In this document: piece after piece, positions 5,731 to 6,183 of the stretch
Numbering within the stretch: position 1 is the first letter of the stretch
Layout of the letters: every line of letters starts with the position of its first letter
From: Actinomycetota bacterium
GTDB lineage: Bacteria; Actinomycetota; Actinomycetes; Nanopelagicales; Nanopelagicaceae
DNA: 6,183 bases
Assembly: GCA_010032085.1 (NCBI GenBank)
Contig: RGYL01000051.1
Coordinates: forward strand, 1-6,183
Direction of reading: 5' to 3'
Notes under the pieces: generated by a model
Told to the model about the DNA's origin: nothing
The model's database searches: none
The model's input: the letters and a program-made list of their open reading frames with translations, nothing else
Translations under genes and position numbers: made by a program

Positions 5731-6183
5731 TCACTCCCATTCAATTGTTCCTGGTGGTTTAGATGTGACATCTAGAACCACACGATTTACTTCTCTTACT
5801 TCATTTGTTATCCGAGTAGAAATTCGTGCCAAAACTTCACTCGGAACTCGCGCCCAATCCGCAGTCATCGCATCCTCGCTAGTTACAGGGCGAAGCACAA
5901 TCGGGTGGCCATAGGTTCGACCATCCCCTTGTACTCCTACGCTTCTAACGTCAGCGAGAAGAACTACTGGACATTGCCAGATTTGCCGATCGAGACCTGC
6001 GAATTGTAATTCTTGGCGCGCAATAAAGTCGGCTGAGCGCAAGATTCTAAGTCTTTCTTGAGTAACTTCACCGACTATTCGAATCGCAAGGCCCGGACCT
6101 GGGAATGGTTGACGCCAGACTATTTCCGTTGGAAGACCTAATTGCATGCCTACCTCACGCACTTCATCTTTGAATAAGTGACG
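5731..6183 (-). CDS. guaA: GMP synthase (glutamine-hydrolysing), C-terminal part (partial at window edge)
   Basis: This is the last 150 residues of GMP synthase, which converts XMP to GMP using ATP and the amide nitrogen of glutamine, the last step of guanine nucleotide synthesis. The frame is open to the right edge, beginning RHLFKDEVREVG, so the gene continues outside the window. The GTG near 6162 is an internal valine codon, not a start. The visible part is the end of the ATP-pyrophosphatase domain and the C-terminal dimerisation domain. It carries EIVWRQPFPGPGLAIR, the VLLADVRSVGVQGD segment, TYGHPIVLRPV, and the near-invariant ending KPPGTIEWE. The N-terminal glutaminase and the ATP-binding loop are not in the window. 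The stop is TGA, 8 bases before the cyclophilin ATG. Confidence 0.98.
   Translation of the reverse strand, partial: RHLFKDEVREVGMQLGLPTEIVWRQPFPGPGLAIRIVGEVTQERLRILRSADFIARQELQFAGLDRQIWQCPVVLLADVRSVGVQGDGRTYGHPIVLRPVTSEDAMTADWARVPSEVLARISTRITNEVREVNRVVLDVTSKPPGTIEWE
5734..5738 (-). promoter_or_regulatory. Possible ribosome binding site for the cyclophilin gene, inside the end of guaA
   Basis: On the minus strand GGGAG lies within the last codons of guaA, 11 bases before the cyclophilin ATG. This is slightly far for a Shine-Dalgarno sequence but is the only purine-rich candidate. It supports the ATG at 5722 as the start and suggests coupling to guaA translation. Confidence 0.35.

Noticed and set aside
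6160..6162. GTG as a start codon for a short 143-residue protein
   Set aside because: The upstream codons in the same frame continue typical GMP synthase sequence (LFKDE) to the window edge, so this is an internal valine of a gene cut by the edge.

Overview
The window looks like chromosomal core sequence from a small-genome, moderate- to low-GC actinobacterium. By eye the GC content is in the mid-40s percent. The protein sequences are actinobacterial in flavour: SucC and SucD have actinobacterial signatures, the secreted cyclophilin has the CHRL...QCGDP signature, and a pcrA/uvrD1-type helicase sits next to sucCD, as it does in mycobacteria apart from one intervening gene. Low GC together with almost no intergenic DNA (about 71 of 6183 bases, roughly 1%) fits the streamlined freshwater acI lineage (Nanopelagicales, Planktophila-like). 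That placement is an inference, not something the sequence proves.

There are three transcription units. (1) Leftward from about 4302 to the left edge: pcrA (Rep/UvrD-family helicase), sucC and sucD (the two subunits of succinyl-CoA synthetase). pcrA and sucC are 3 bases apart, and sucC and sucD share an ATGA start/stop overlap. A 10-codon open frame at the left edge may begin another gene in this unit. (2) Rightward 4326-5048: a cytosolic PIG-L/LmbE-family zinc deacetylase, divergent from pcrA. (3) Leftward from beyond the right edge: the C-terminal part of guaA (GMP synthase), followed after 8 bases by a secreted cyclophilin-type peptidyl-prolyl isomerase. The cyclophilin gene ends head-on into the deacetylase gene, and the two TAG stop codons share one CTAG.

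The only real intergenic gap is 23 bases between pcrA and the deacetylase. It appears to hold two back-to-back -10 boxes that overlap at a CTAG, each placed so that its transcript would begin at or within a base or two of the start codon (leaderless mRNAs).

The gene content is housekeeping: TCA cycle, DNA repair, purine synthesis, extracytoplasmic protein folding and one orphan deacetylase. I see no mobile element, CRISPR array, RNA gene, toxin-antitoxin pair or defence system, and no convincing new system. The most interesting observations concern the extreme packing of the regulatory and coding signals.
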